12,040 nt of DNA from positions 1 to 12,040 of the forward strand of contig JAFYMJ010000228.1 of the NCBI GenBank assembly GCA_017556665.1, in the 5' to 3' direction. Of this stretch, positions 1 through 7,641 are shown one piece after another. Each line of letters begins with the position of its first letter. Position 1 is the stretch's first letter. Made by a program: the position numbers and the translations under genes. This DNA comes from Bacteroidales bacterium. GTDB taxonomy: Bacteria; Bacteroidota; Bacteroidia; Bacteroidales; UBA932. A model generated the notes under the pieces. That model saw only the letters and a list, made by a program, of their open reading frames with translations, searched no databases and was not told where the DNA came from.

Positions 1-2
1 AA

Positions 3-140
3 GGGATAGCAAAACTGTTTGGCTCTGACCTGAAAAAACAATACGACCGTTTTGGAGAAGACCGGAATGTAGAAGAACTTATTGCACTTTGGCACAGCGG
101 CCGATTCTTCTACCTGTATCACTCCATATTTGGATTCTAA
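3..140 (+). CDS. C-terminal fragment of an unidentified protein
   Basis: An open frame enters from the left edge and stops with TAA at 138-140, giving about 45 C-terminal residues rich in aromatic and charged amino acids and ending in YLYHSIFGF. The frame is open from the first complete codon, and the stop abuts a terminator hairpin, which supports a real gene end. I do not recognise the family, and no catalytic motif is visible in this tail. It is convergent with lpxH, so it is not part of that operon. Only the 3' end is present; the start lies outside the window. Confidence 0.6.
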   Translation, partial: GIAKLFGSDLKKQYDRFGEDRNVEELIALWHSGRFFYLYHSIFGF

Positions 141-175
141 AAAGAGAGAGAACCTACAGCAGATTCTCTCTTTTT
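139..175. terminator. Bidirectional terminator between the left-edge gene and lpxH
   Basis: The arm at 141-152 (AAAGAGAGAGAA) pairs with 164-175 (TTCTCTCTTTTT) through about 12 pairs including one G-U, around an 11-base loop. The A run at 139-143 and the T run at 171-175 give a U tract in either direction. The lpxH stop codon (154-156 on the minus strand) lies inside the loop, so both convergent genes end in one hairpin. Confidence 0.7.
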
Positions 176-900
176 ATTGTTTGACCGTCATATACAAGAT
201 AATCACAATTATTTATCCATTCGCCAAGGATAAACAATTCTCCCCCACCCTTAAGCTTCATATGGGTTGGATAGTGGAAATGGCCATAAATAAAGTAATC
301 TATCTTATTGATACTGTTCTCATTCAATTGATTTGAAAACTGTACAATCCTCTCATCCTCGCCCCTCCACTGCCAAGTACTGTTCTGGTGGGTAAGCCTG
401 TTGTGTTTGCTCCACCATTTTCCAAAACCCAACGCCCATCTTGGATGGATACTGCTAAAAAGAACCTGAAGGAATCTGCTTTTGAATATTCCGTTCAAGA
501 ACTTGTAACCGTAGTCACCATTCCCCAAACCGTCACCATGTCCCAAACAAAAAGTCTTTCCCTCAATTTCAGTTATATACGGTTGTTGCAACTGTTTTAC
601 TCCAACCTCATTCTGCAGATAGGAATAAGTCCATATATCGTGGTTGCCATTAAAGAAATAGACCTGCACACCTCTATCTACCAACGATGCCAATGCACCA
701 AGAGTTCTGGTATATCCTTTTGGAATCACATGCTTGTACTCATACCAAAAATCAAAAATATCCCCCAACAGATATATTGCCTGGGTATTATTGGGCAAAC
801 CATTTAAAAACCTCACAAATTTTGCCTCCCTTGAAACAGGATCTTTGTAATCCAGTCCCAAATGCACGTCAGAGACAAAATAATAAAGTTTCCTATTCAT
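154..900 (-). CDS. lpxH: UDP-2,3-diacylglucosamine diphosphatase (LpxH)
   Basis: Calcineurin-like metallophosphoesterase of 248 residues, close to the usual 240-250 for LpxH. The family hydrolyses UDP-2,3-diacylglucosamine to lipid X and UMP, the fourth step of lipid A synthesis, at the inner membrane surface. All five metal-site motifs are present: D11-x-H13, GDxxD (D47, D50), GNHD (N86, H87), GHGD (H121, D123) and GHFH (H207, H209). I chose the ATG at 898-900, giving MNRKLYYFVSD; a TTG at 913-915 would add five residues and overlap uppP, and is less likely. It is the last gene of the ftsX-DUF3098-uppP-lpxH run, starting 7 bases after the uppP stop, so it is probably co-transcribed. Other calcineurin-like phosphoesterases share these motifs, but the GDxLGNGDxGYKF block after GHGD suits Bacteroidota LpxH. 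Confidence 0.88.
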   Translation of the reverse strand: MNRKLYYFVSDVHLGLDYKDPVSREAKFVRFLNGLPNNTQAIYLLGDIFDFWYEYKHVIPKGYTRTLGALASLVDRGVQVYFFNGNHDIWTYSYLQNEVGVKQLQQPYITEIEGKTFCLGHGDGLGNGDYGYKFLNGIFKSRFLQVLFSSIHPRWALGFGKWWSKHNRLTHQNSTWQWRGEDERIVQFSNQLNENSINKIDYFIYGHFHYPTHMKLKGGGELFILGEWINNCDYLVYDGQTIKRENLL

Positions 901-907
901 TATACAA

Positions 908-1732
908 TTATGCAAAAGTTGAAATCAGACACAATGCGCCTGCTATTACACAATATATTGCAAACCACCACAATTTTGCCTTCTTAACAATGTTTATCAT
1001 TAAGGTACAAGCAAAAAGGCCAGATAGGAATGCTGCTACAAAACCTAAAAGCAAAGGCAATCCTCCTATTCCCGACGACTCTCCCGAAAATTCGCCACTT
1101 ACAAGCTCCAAAAAAGCCTCTCCCAAAATTGGGACAAGCACCATAAGGAATGAGAACTGTGCCACAGAAGCTTTCTTTACTCCACACATCAATCCTGTAG
1201 AGATTGTTGTACCTGAGCGAGACAAACCGGGCAGTACAGCAAAAGCTTGGGCAATTCCAATGATTATTGCATCCTTATATGTCACTTCATGACCTGCCTC
1301 CATATTATCTGACGCAGCTTTCTGTTGCTGTTTCTTAGACAAGTATTCACTTAAAGTAAGCAACAAGGCAGTTACCAAAAGCATACATCCAACAACCAAC
1401 AGACCTTCTCCAAAAAGGGCCTCCACATAATCCTTAAAAAAGACACCCACAATAAAAATAGGGATCATAGAGACACAAATCTTAAAGATATAATCCTTTT
1501 CTGCGTTCATCTTAAATGAAAAGAAGCCCAACAGAAGCTTTAGAATCTCTTTTCTGAACGCTACAATAGTACTCATAACTGTTGCAGCATGCACAGCAAC
1601 CTCAAAACTAAGATTAGATGTCTCAATACCAAACAAAGATTTTGCTATAGTAAGATGGCCGCTGCTACTTACCGGCAAAAATTCTGTCAAGCCCTGCACA
1701 AGACCTAACAATATTGCTTCCAACTCGCTCAT
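908..1732 (-). CDS. uppP: Undecaprenyl-diphosphatase (UppP/BacA)
   Basis: Polytopic membrane protein of 274 residues, the normal size for BacA/UppP. The family dephosphorylates undecaprenyl pyrophosphate to recycle the C55 lipid carrier used for peptidoglycan and surface polysaccharides; loss raises bacitracin sensitivity. Both signature motifs are visible: [14 protein letters not shown] at residues 14-27, with E17 and H26, and PGLSRSGTT at 168-176, with R172. About eight hydrophobic segments cover the rest, with a polar loop near 131-152. The ATG at 1730-1732 overlaps the DUF3098 stop by one base (TAATG), which suggests translational coupling. The gene order ftsX-DUF3098-uppP is, from memory, common in Bacteroidales. 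Confidence 0.95.
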   Translation of the reverse strand: MSELEAILLGLVQGLTEFLPVSSSGHLTIAKSLFGIETSNLSFEVAVHAATVMSTIVAFRKEILKLLLGFFSFKMNAEKDYIFKICVSMIPIFIVGVFFKDYVEALFGEGLLVVGCMLLVTALLLTLSEYLSKKQQQKAASDNMEAGHEVTYKDAIIIGIAQAFAVLPGLSRSGTTISTGLMCGVKKASVAQFSFLMVLVPILGEAFLELVSGEFSGESSGIGGLPLLLGFVAAFLSGLFACTLMINIVKKAKLWWFAIYCVIAGALCLISTFA

Positions 1733-1983
1733 TATTTGTTTTCTTTTTTAGATTTTCCAATATACATGATTGCCCAAATTATCTCAACCATTCCTGCAAG
1801 AATGACAATTGGGGCCAGAACTGTTCTTCTAAAACTGAACATCTCCATATTGAAAACATTCGGATCATCGCTTCCGCCACCTGCCATCAATACATATCCA
1901 AGCACCATAACTGCAAATCCTATAATAATATACAGGATGTTTTTATATGGAAGGGCAAATTTAGAATCATCTATCTTTTTCAT
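1732..1983 (-). CDS. DUF3098 family small membrane protein
   Basis: Small protein of 83 residues with two predicted membrane helices, one starting near residue 14 ([21 protein letters not shown]) and one near residue 54 ([22 protein letters not shown]), joined by a short acidic loop with [10 protein letters not shown] and ending in a basic tail. This pattern fits the DUF3098 family, found next to ftsX in Bacteroidota; its function is not known to me. I chose ATG 1981-1983 (MKKIDDSKF); a TTG at 1990-1992 would add three residues. It begins 15 bases after the ftsX stop and overlaps uppP by one base, so it is tightly embedded in the operon. A role with FtsX or the cell envelope is inferred from position only. 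Confidence 0.85.
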   Translation of the reverse strand: MKKIDDSKFALPYKNILYIIIGFAVMVLGYVLMAGGGSDDPNVFNMEMFSFRRTVLAPIVILAGMVEIIWAIMYIGKSKKENK

Positions 1984-1998
1984 ATAAGCCAACTTTAT

Positions 1999-2877
1999 TT
2001 AGTAATATAAATCATCATTGTTTAACGAGACCAGTTTGTTAATTACAAATAGTGTGCTAATCCAACAGATTAGTGCACCCAATGCAACAACTCCAGCCAA
2101 TACATATGCAATCAGCTGCATGTCAAACACAGTAAAGAACTCGCTGAACTCCTCTCTTATCAAATGTAAAATTCCCAGAAGATACAATACTGCCAATAGT
2201 CCCGACAACATCCCCTGAAGAACGGCCTTCCACAAAAAAGGAGCCCTTATAAAACCCCTGGTGGCACCAACCAGTCTCATTGTGTAGATAGAGAACCTTT
2301 TTGAGTAGACATTCAGGCGGACAGTATTGTTTATAAGTACAAACGAAATGAATGTAAGCAGTCCAATAAAGACAAGGAATATAATTCCCACTTTCTCTAT
2401 ATTTCTGTTAAGTACCTCAACTATGGAATGCTGGTACGACACCTCCTCCACCTCTTTAAACCTCAATATTTTCTTCTCCAATGAATTAAGGCTGTCGGCC
2501 GAGAAATATGCCGCATTAATGTTAAGTTCTATGGAAACCGGAACCGGATTTATATCAAAAGCCTCCATAAAATCCTCTCCCAACATCTTTTTCAACTCCC
2601 TTGTCCCCTGTTCCTTGGAAACATATGTTGTTGCTTTTATTGCCGGCATGGCGGCAAGTTTTTTTTCAAGGTCACGAGCCTTTCTCTCTGCCACATTCTC
2701 CTTTAAGATTGCAGTAACCTTTACATTCTCCTTAAAATATTTGCTTACCTGCTGGGCATTTATTGCAATGACACCAAATATCCCAATCAGCAATAATACC
2801 AGTGAGATACTTATTATTGACGACAGGTATGAGTGAATTAACCTCTTTGCAATTATATTTTTCTCTTTACGTGCCAT
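1999..2877 (-). CDS. ftsX: Cell division protein FtsX, permease-like
   Basis: Protein of 292 residues with the FtsX layout: a short basic cytoplasmic N-terminus, one membrane helix at about 20-40, an extracytoplasmic domain at about 42-160, then three membrane helices at about 163-183, 215-240 and 255-282. The block after helix 2 (residues 183-214) contains NTVRLNVYSKRF, TMRLVGAT and FIRAPFL, typical of the FtsX/MacB permease fold in this phylum. FtsX works with the ATPase FtsE to control peptidoglycan hydrolases at the division site; ftsE is not in the window. The ATG at 2875-2877 (MARKEKN) is preferred over a TTG two codons upstream. It is the first gene of the envelope operon and has a -7 motif 15 bases upstream. 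Confidence 0.92.
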   Translation of the reverse strand: MARKEKNIIAKRLIHSYLSSIISISLVLLLIGIFGVIAINAQQVSKYFKENVKVTAILKENVAERKARDLEKKLAAMPAIKATTYVSKEQGTRELKKMLGEDFMEAFDINPVPVSIELNINAAYFSADSLNSLEKKILRFKEVEEVSYQHSIVEVLNRNIEKVGIIFLVFIGLLTFISFVLINNTVRLNVYSKRFSIYTMRLVGATRGFIRAPFLWKAVLQGMLSGLLAVLYLLGILHLIREEFSEFFTVFDMQLIAYVLAGVVALGALICWISTLFVINKLVSLNNDDLYY

Positions 2878-2891
2878 ATACAATTAACCCT

Positions 2892-2899
2892 CAAAGATA
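2892..2899 (-). promoter_or_regulatory. -7 promoter element for the ftsX operon
   Basis: On the minus strand this reads TATCTTTG, an exact match to the Bacteroidota -7 consensus TAnnTTTG, ending 15 bases before the ftsX ATG. Nineteen bases upstream lies TTTT rather than TTTG, so the -33 element is weak. The predicted leader is very short. Confidence 0.55.
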
Positions 2900-2940
2900 A
2901 TCACAAAAAACTTATATTAAAATCTTTAATTATTTTTTAT

Positions 2941-2948
2941 TATCTTTG
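2941..2948 (+). promoter_or_regulatory. -7 promoter element for the GT5-like / DUF4270 pair
   Basis: TATCTTTG is again an exact TAnnTTTG match, located 21 bases before the chosen ATG at 2970. No convincing TTTG is seen at -33; that stretch is almost pure A/T. Transcription would start near 2954-2956. The ATG at 2958 would then be almost leaderless, which favours the ATG at 2970. Confidence 0.55.
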
Positions 2949-2969
2949 CACATTAAAATGTGTCAAAAT

Positions 2970-3809
2970 ATGAGTGAACCTAAAAGAGTACTATTTGTAA
3001 ACTCAGAGATTCTACCTTATCTACCTGAAACAACTATCTCTACAGTTGGAAGATATTTGCCTCAGGGAATCCAGGAGAGTGGTAAAGAAATTCGCTCGTT
3101 TATGCCAAGATTCGGGTGTATAAATGAACGTAGAAACCAATTGCACGAGGTAATCCGTCTCTCTGGAATGAACATTGTTGTAAATGATATAGACAGACCG
3201 CTAATAATTAAGGTTGCATCTATATCTGCAGCAAGAATGCAGGTTTATTTTATTGACAATGATGATTATTTTCACAGAAAATTTGTATACACAAACGCCG
3301 AAGGCAATTTCTTTGAAGATAATGATGAGAGAGCAATATTTTTTGCCAGAGGTGTATTGGAGACAGTTAAGAAATTAAGATGGAAACCGGACATTATCCA
3401 CTGCTCTGGATGGATGTCCCATATTCTGCCTATATATCTTAAGAAAATCAAAGAGTATAAAGAGGACCCTATTTTCGCAAACACAAAACTTGTATTGTCA
3501 TTGTATGATGAGGTATCGGATGTTACATTCTCTGACAATATGTGCGAGAAAATATTGTTGCCTGGAATAAAAACTAAAGATTTGAACACACTTAACCCAG
3601 CTAATGGCACAAATCTTGCTAAACTTGCGATTGAGTATGCAGATGGTATAATTTACGGAAGCAAGGAGTTGTGCAAAGAGGTTGATGATGCAATCAAATC
3701 TTCTAAACTTCCAACTCTTCCTTTTGTTGAAATTAACACATCTGACAATACATACGTTAAAGAGTACAACCAATTTTACGATAAAATTTTAGAAGGAAAT
3801 GCAATTTAA
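2970..3809 (+). CDS. Glycogen/starch synthase-like protein, N-terminal GT5 half only
   Basis: Protein of 279 residues matching the N-terminal starch synthase catalytic domain of GlgA-type enzymes: RVLFVNSEILPYLPE at 6-20, an RxxxxHEVIRLSG-like stretch near 54-66, VYFIDNDDYFHR at 92-103, FFARGVLE at 124-131 and PDIIHCSGWMS at 140-150. Normal glycogen synthases are about 480 residues with a second Rossmann domain; here that domain is absent. The ADP-glucose contact KxGG near the start is replaced by TTISTVGRYLP, and the usual HxHDW/HCHGW block reads HCSGW. I recall a conserved short family of this kind in Bacteroidales, so this is probably not a recent truncation. Catalysis as a glycogen synthase is doubtful. 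The gene overlaps the following DUF4270 lipoprotein gene by 11 bases. Start choice: ATG 2970 (MSEPKRV) over ATG 2958 and TTG 2946, because of the promoter position. Confidence 0.8.
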   Translation: MSEPKRVLFVNSEILPYLPETTISTVGRYLPQGIQESGKEIRSFMPRFGCINERRNQLHEVIRLSGMNIVVNDIDRPLIIKVASISAARMQVYFIDNDDYFHRKFVYTNAEGNFFEDNDERAIFFARGVLETVKKLRWKPDIIHCSGWMSHILPIYLKKIKEYKEDPIFANTKLVLSLYDEVSDVTFSDNMCEKILLPGIKTKDLNTLNPANGTNLAKLAIEYADGIIYGSKELCKEVDDAIKSSKLPTLPFVEINTSDNTYVKEYNQFYDKILEGNAI

Positions 3810-5205
3810 GAAATTATTGGTCTTTATAGCAGTATTGTTTTCTGCTGTTGCGTGTATAGAAATGGACAAGACTTTGGGAAACGGACTGGTGCCAGAGAGT
3901 GAGCAGTTATATATGTCGCACAGCGAGATTGACCTTCCACTTAGAATTAACATAAGTGATTCCTTACAGACACTAAATGCTACTTATGGCTTTTTTGGTG
4001 CATTCAACACCCAAGAGTATGGAATGTCAAACTTTGCAACTGTTGGAGATATATCTCTTTCTGTAGAGGGTTTGGATTTAGGTAAGGACCATCAGGTAAA
4101 ATCTGTATATCTTGTTATCCCTGTAGATGAAAAATTTGCATTGACCGATGCAGATTTGCACATGCCGCAAGAGATTAATGTCTATAGAACATACAAACAC
4201 ATAGACTCAATAACTTGCTACAACAATTCATTTACTGCAAATGACTACAGCACCACTCCTTTGAACAAGACCCCTATCACATTCTTTGGCGGTGACTCAG
4301 TCAAGTTCTATTTGGACCACTCAATAGCATACGAGCTTTTGAACTACACAAAAGAGCAGGCAGATTCAATGGAGCTGTATAATGAGACACATAAGGGTGT
4401 TATCATCAAATGTTCCAATCCAGACAAATTCACTTATGGTGGAAGACTTAACATATCAACATTGGAGAATGCTATCCTTTATATAAAGAGTAATTTCCAA
4501 CCTACATGGGAAGAGGGTTTAGGTAGAAAGGATACACTTATTGGTATGTACTTTACAAACACATATGCCCTTAACATTGCAGAGCATGAGTCTAAAGGTC
4601 AAGTTGATCTTTCAAACGAGCAACTTAACATACCTATAGAGGGTATTGCCGGACTAAAACCATATGTTGACTGTGTAACGTTAAAAGAGACATTGGACAC
4701 TTGGTATGTAAAAGAGAAAGAGAGATTTGAAAAAGAGACAGGCAACGACAGCAACAATTACAACCTTACTATAGGTAGTGCCACATTCTATTTGCCAGTT
4801 GATATCCCTGCAGATTACAATATGGATAACTATCCTGCAAACATTTTCCCTGCAATAAGAGAATACAATGAGGAGTTCAACCTTACCAAATATACATTTA
4901 CAGATGATGTATGGATTACAAATAATCCTAACGGAGAGTTGAACAGATCACTGGAACACTACCATGGTGATATCTCATACTACATCAGAGATTTGTTTAT
5001 GGCAAGCAAAGATGAGCTGGTAGCAGATCCTTACCTTAATGCTTGGTTTATGCCTCTTACACAATCCGAGGATTCATACGGCAACATTACATATGATGTA
5101 GATATGATGGCTTACTACAAAGGATATGTAAAAGGAAATCTAAGTACAGGTGCCAAACCTAGAGTTAAAATAATGTATGTCTGGAGCAAAGCAATGGACA
5201 ACTAA
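3799..5205 (+). CDS. DUF4270 family lipoprotein
   Basis: Protein of 468 residues with a lipoprotein signal: basic start MQFKK, hydrophobic core, then SAVAC with Cys19 as the probable lipidation site. The rest is soluble and rich in Tyr, Asn and Thr, with beta-type patterns and no membrane helix. The layout, including SVYLVIPVD-like strands near residues 90-110 and an ALNIAEHESKGQV-type stretch mid-protein, fits the DUF4270 family of Bacteroidota surface or periplasmic lipoproteins; the function is not established to my knowledge. The ATG lies inside the last codons of the GT5-like gene in another frame (11-base overlap), so the two are likely translated together. A perfect terminator follows the stop. 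Confidence 0.82.
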   Translation: MQFKKLLVFIAVLFSAVACIEMDKTLGNGLVPESEQLYMSHSEIDLPLRINISDSLQTLNATYGFFGAFNTQEYGMSNFATVGDISLSVEGLDLGKDHQVKSVYLVIPVDEKFALTDADLHMPQEINVYRTYKHIDSITCYNNSFTANDYSTTPLNKTPITFFGGDSVKFYLDHSIAYELLNYTKEQADSMELYNETHKGVIIKCSNPDKFTYGGRLNISTLENAILYIKSNFQPTWEEGLGRKDTLIGMYFTNTYALNIAEHESKGQVDLSNEQLNIPIEGIAGLKPYVDCVTLKETLDTWYVKEKERFEKETGNDSNNYNLTIGSATFYLPVDIPADYNMDNYPANIFPAIREYNEEFNLTKYTFTDDVWITNNPNGELNRSLEHYHGDISYYIRDLFMASKDELVADPYLNAWFMPLTQSEDSYGNITYDVDMMAYYKGYVKGNLSTGAKPRVKIMYVWSKAMDN

Positions 5206-5214
5206 GAATACCTT

Positions 5215-5245
5215 AAATATCCATAGCAATATGGATATTTTTTTT
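5215..5245 (+). terminator. Intrinsic terminator after the DUF4270 gene
   Basis: AAATATCCAT at 5215-5224 and ATGGATATTT at 5231-5240 form a perfect 10-bp stem with the 6-base loop AGCAAT, followed by five more T (5241-5245). It closes the GT5-like/DUF4270 unit. Only 23 bases remain before the feoB ATG, and no clear TAnnTTTG is visible in them. Confidence 0.85.
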
Positions 5246-5268
5246 AACAATTGCAGATATAAGTATAT

Positions 5269-7641
5269 ATGAAATTATCGGAACTGGGTAGCGGAGAGTC
5301 TGCTTATATAGTTAAGGTTGCCGGCAACGGCGGCTTTAGAAAAAGGATTATAGAGATGGGATTTGTAAGGGGGCAGAAAGTAACCTCTCTACAAAGTTCA
5401 CCATTGAATGATCCTATCAAATACTCCGTTATGGGTTACGATATTTCATTAAGACGCAGCGAGGCTGATATGATTGATGTAATAACCTCTGACAATAAGG
5501 GGCAGGAGTTTGAAAGCCGCTGTCAAAGAGTATTTGTATCTGACTGCAACACGTGCAGCGGTGACAGTTGTGCCCTTGGAGGCTGCTGCAGCAAAATCAA
5601 GGCACCTACAAAGAACAATGTCATTAACATTGCCTTAATAGGAAATCCCAACAGCGGAAAAACATCTCTGTTCAATATATTGTCGGGAAGTAAAGAGAGA
5701 GTGGGAAACTACAGCGGCGTTACAGTAGATGCCAAACTGGGGCATTTTGATTACAAAGGTTACAGATTCAATATTACAGACCTTCCCGGAACATATTCCC
5801 TTTCTGCTTACTCTCCAGAAGAGATATATGTTAGACAACATTTGCTTAGCAATAGTCCCGATATAATCATCAATGCAGTTGTAGCATCAAATCTTGAAAG
5901 GAACCTGTATCTTACAACTGAGATAATTGATTTGAATATCCCTACTGTTGTTGCTCTGAACATGTACGATGAGCTTGAGAGAAGCGGTGCCCAACTTAAC
6001 ATTCCACTTATGGAAAACATAATGGGTTTGCCTCTTGTTCCTACTGTAGCAAAAACCGGAGAGGGACTTGGCAAATTGCTGGATACTGTAATTGAGATGT
6101 TTGAGGGGCAAAATAAGGTCTTTAGGCATATTCATATCAATTATGGTAATGCCATAGAGGAAGAGATTTCCAAAATTGGAAAGTTGTTGCGCCAGAGCGA
6201 CTATATTCCTCACCAATTCCCATACAGATACTGGGCACTTAAACTTATTGAGAAAGATACCGAGGCACTGGAGGTATTGTCTGGTGTATCAAATATAGAA
6301 GATCTTAAGGCTCAAACCAACAAATCAAACTCTACCATAACAAAAGTGCTGGGTCAAGATGCAGAGAGTGCATTAAGTGATTACAGATACGGATTTATTG
6401 CCGGAGCTCTGCAGGAGACTTTAACCAAAGGCAAAATAAATACCAACGAGAAATCAAGACATATAGATTTGCTTGTTGCAAACAAATGGCTTGGATTCCC
6501 AATATTCCTGTTCCTTGTATGGGCTATGTTTTATGCTACCTTTACACTTGGAGCATACCCACAGGGGTGGATTGAGAGTGCTTTTGAGTGGGCAAGCGGA
6601 TATCTTAACACCAGCCTGCCAGATTGCGCAGCCAAAGATTTGCTGATAGATGGAATTCTTGGTGGAATTGGTGGAATTGCAGTCTTTATTCCAAATATCC
6701 TTATCCTGTACCTGTTTATATCATTAATGGAAGATTCCGGCTATATGGCCAGAGCTGCATTCATAATGGACAGGATAATGCATGGAATGGGTCTTCACGG
6801 AAAATCTTTTATTCCACTTATAATGGGATTTGGTTGCAATGTCCCTGCAATTATGGCTGCCAGAACAATTGAGAGCAGAAGTAGCAGGATAATTACCATA
6901 TTGGTTACCCCGTTTATGTCCTGCAGTGCAAGGCTCCCTGTTTATCTGTTGCTTATAGGGACATTCTTCCCTAATAATGCTGCATCTGTTTTAATTGGCC
7001 TTTATATTCTGGGTACGGTAGTGGCAATAATAACAGCCAGAATTCTTAGAAGGGTATTTTACAGTAAAGATGATACCCCGTTTGTTATGGAGCTTCCTCC
7101 GTACAGAATACCAACAATGTATGCCGTAATTAAGCATATGTGGGAGAAATGTGCACAATACCTTAAAAAGATAGGAACAGTTATACTTTTGTCCACAATA
7201 GTAATCTGGGCTTTGAGCTACTATCCAAAGAATGATGATCTTACTGTTGCCGAGCAGTCTGAGCAATCATACATTGGCAAGATTGGGAAAAGTATTGAGC
7301 CAGTTATGGAGCCACTTGGCCTTGACTGGAGAGCCAGCATAGCAATTGTAACAAGTATTCCTGCCAAGGAGTTGGTTGTAAGTTCCATGGGAGTTTTATA
7401 CGATAGAGAGAACGAGGAGGGATTACAGGAAGCAATTATAAAATCCGGCAATTACACCCCAGCATCATCATTGGCATTTATGGTATTCATACTGCTGTTC
7501 TTCCCTTGTATTGCCACAATAGTTGCTGTAATTAATGAAACTGGCAACAAGTGGTGGGGTGTATTTACAATTGTCTACAATACAGCAGTTGCCTGGGTTG
7601 TGGCATATATTGTCTATCAGATTGCCTTACTGGTTATATAA
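5269..7641 (+). CDS. feoB: Fused FeoA-FeoB ferrous iron transporter
   Basis: Protein of 790 residues for Fe(II) uptake across the inner membrane. Residues 1-74 form a FeoA (SH3-like) domain with FRKRIIEMGF and YSVMGYDISLR. A linker follows with six cysteines (85, 93, 96, 101, 106, 107). The G-protein domain has G1 GNPNSGKT (125-132), T152 in switch I, G3 DLPG (171-174), G4 NMYD (231-234) and a G5-like AKTGEG (261-266). The membrane part starts near 403 and contains GFGCNVPA (520-527) and PFMSCSARLP (548-557), the conserved cysteine motifs of the FeoB core. The N-terminal fusion explains why no separate feoA is present. ATG 5269 is the natural start because the FeoA fold begins at once. The 3' end overlaps the convergent polyferredoxin gene by 25 bases. 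No recognisable iron-regulator site was found in the short upstream gap. Confidence 0.96.
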   Translation: MKLSELGSGESAYIVKVAGNGGFRKRIIEMGFVRGQKVTSLQSSPLNDPIKYSVMGYDISLRRSEADMIDVITSDNKGQEFESRCQRVFVSDCNTCSGDSCALGGCCSKIKAPTKNNVINIALIGNPNSGKTSLFNILSGSKERVGNYSGVTVDAKLGHFDYKGYRFNITDLPGTYSLSAYSPEEIYVRQHLLSNSPDIIINAVVASNLERNLYLTTEIIDLNIPTVVALNMYDELERSGAQLNIPLMENIMGLPLVPTVAKTGEGLGKLLDTVIEMFEGQNKVFRHIHINYGNAIEEEISKIGKLLRQSDYIPHQFPYRYWALKLIEKDTEALEVLSGVSNIEDLKAQTNKSNSTITKVLGQDAESALSDYRYGFIAGALQETLTKGKINTNEKSRHIDLLVANKWLGFPIFLFLVWAMFYATFTLGAYPQGWIESAFEWASGYLNTSLPDCAAKDLLIDGILGGIGGIAVFIPNILILYLFISLMEDSGYMARAAFIMDRIMHGMGLHGKSFIPLIMGFGCNVPAIMAARTIESRSSRIITILVTPFMSCSARLPVYLLLIGTFFPNNAASVLIGLYILGTVVAIITARILRRVFYSKDDTPFVMELPPYRIPTMYAVIKHMWEKCAQYLKKIGTVILLSTIVIWALSYYPKNDDLTVAEQSEQSYIGKIGKSIEPVMEPLGLDWRASIAIVTSIPAKELVVSSMGVLYDRENEEGLQEAIIKSGNYTPASSLAFMVFILLFFPCIATIVAVINETGNKWWGVFTIVYNTAVAWVVAYIVYQIALLVI

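Noticed and set aside
388..807. Open frames antisense to lpxH, uppP, ftsX, feoB and the C69 gene
   Set aside because: They lie wholly opposite well-supported genes, have no recognisable domains or promoters, and look like shadows of the real coding strand.
901..915. TTG start for lpxH five codons upstream
   Set aside because: It would overlap the end of uppP; the ATG at 900 starts right at the conserved YYFVSDVH block. The same reasoning favours ATG over TTG for ftsX (2883) and the DUF3098 gene (1992).
5246..5268. Riboswitch or iron-regulator operator before feoB
   Set aside because: Only 23 bases lie between the terminator and the ATG; no aptamer-sized leader and no palindromic box could be recognised.
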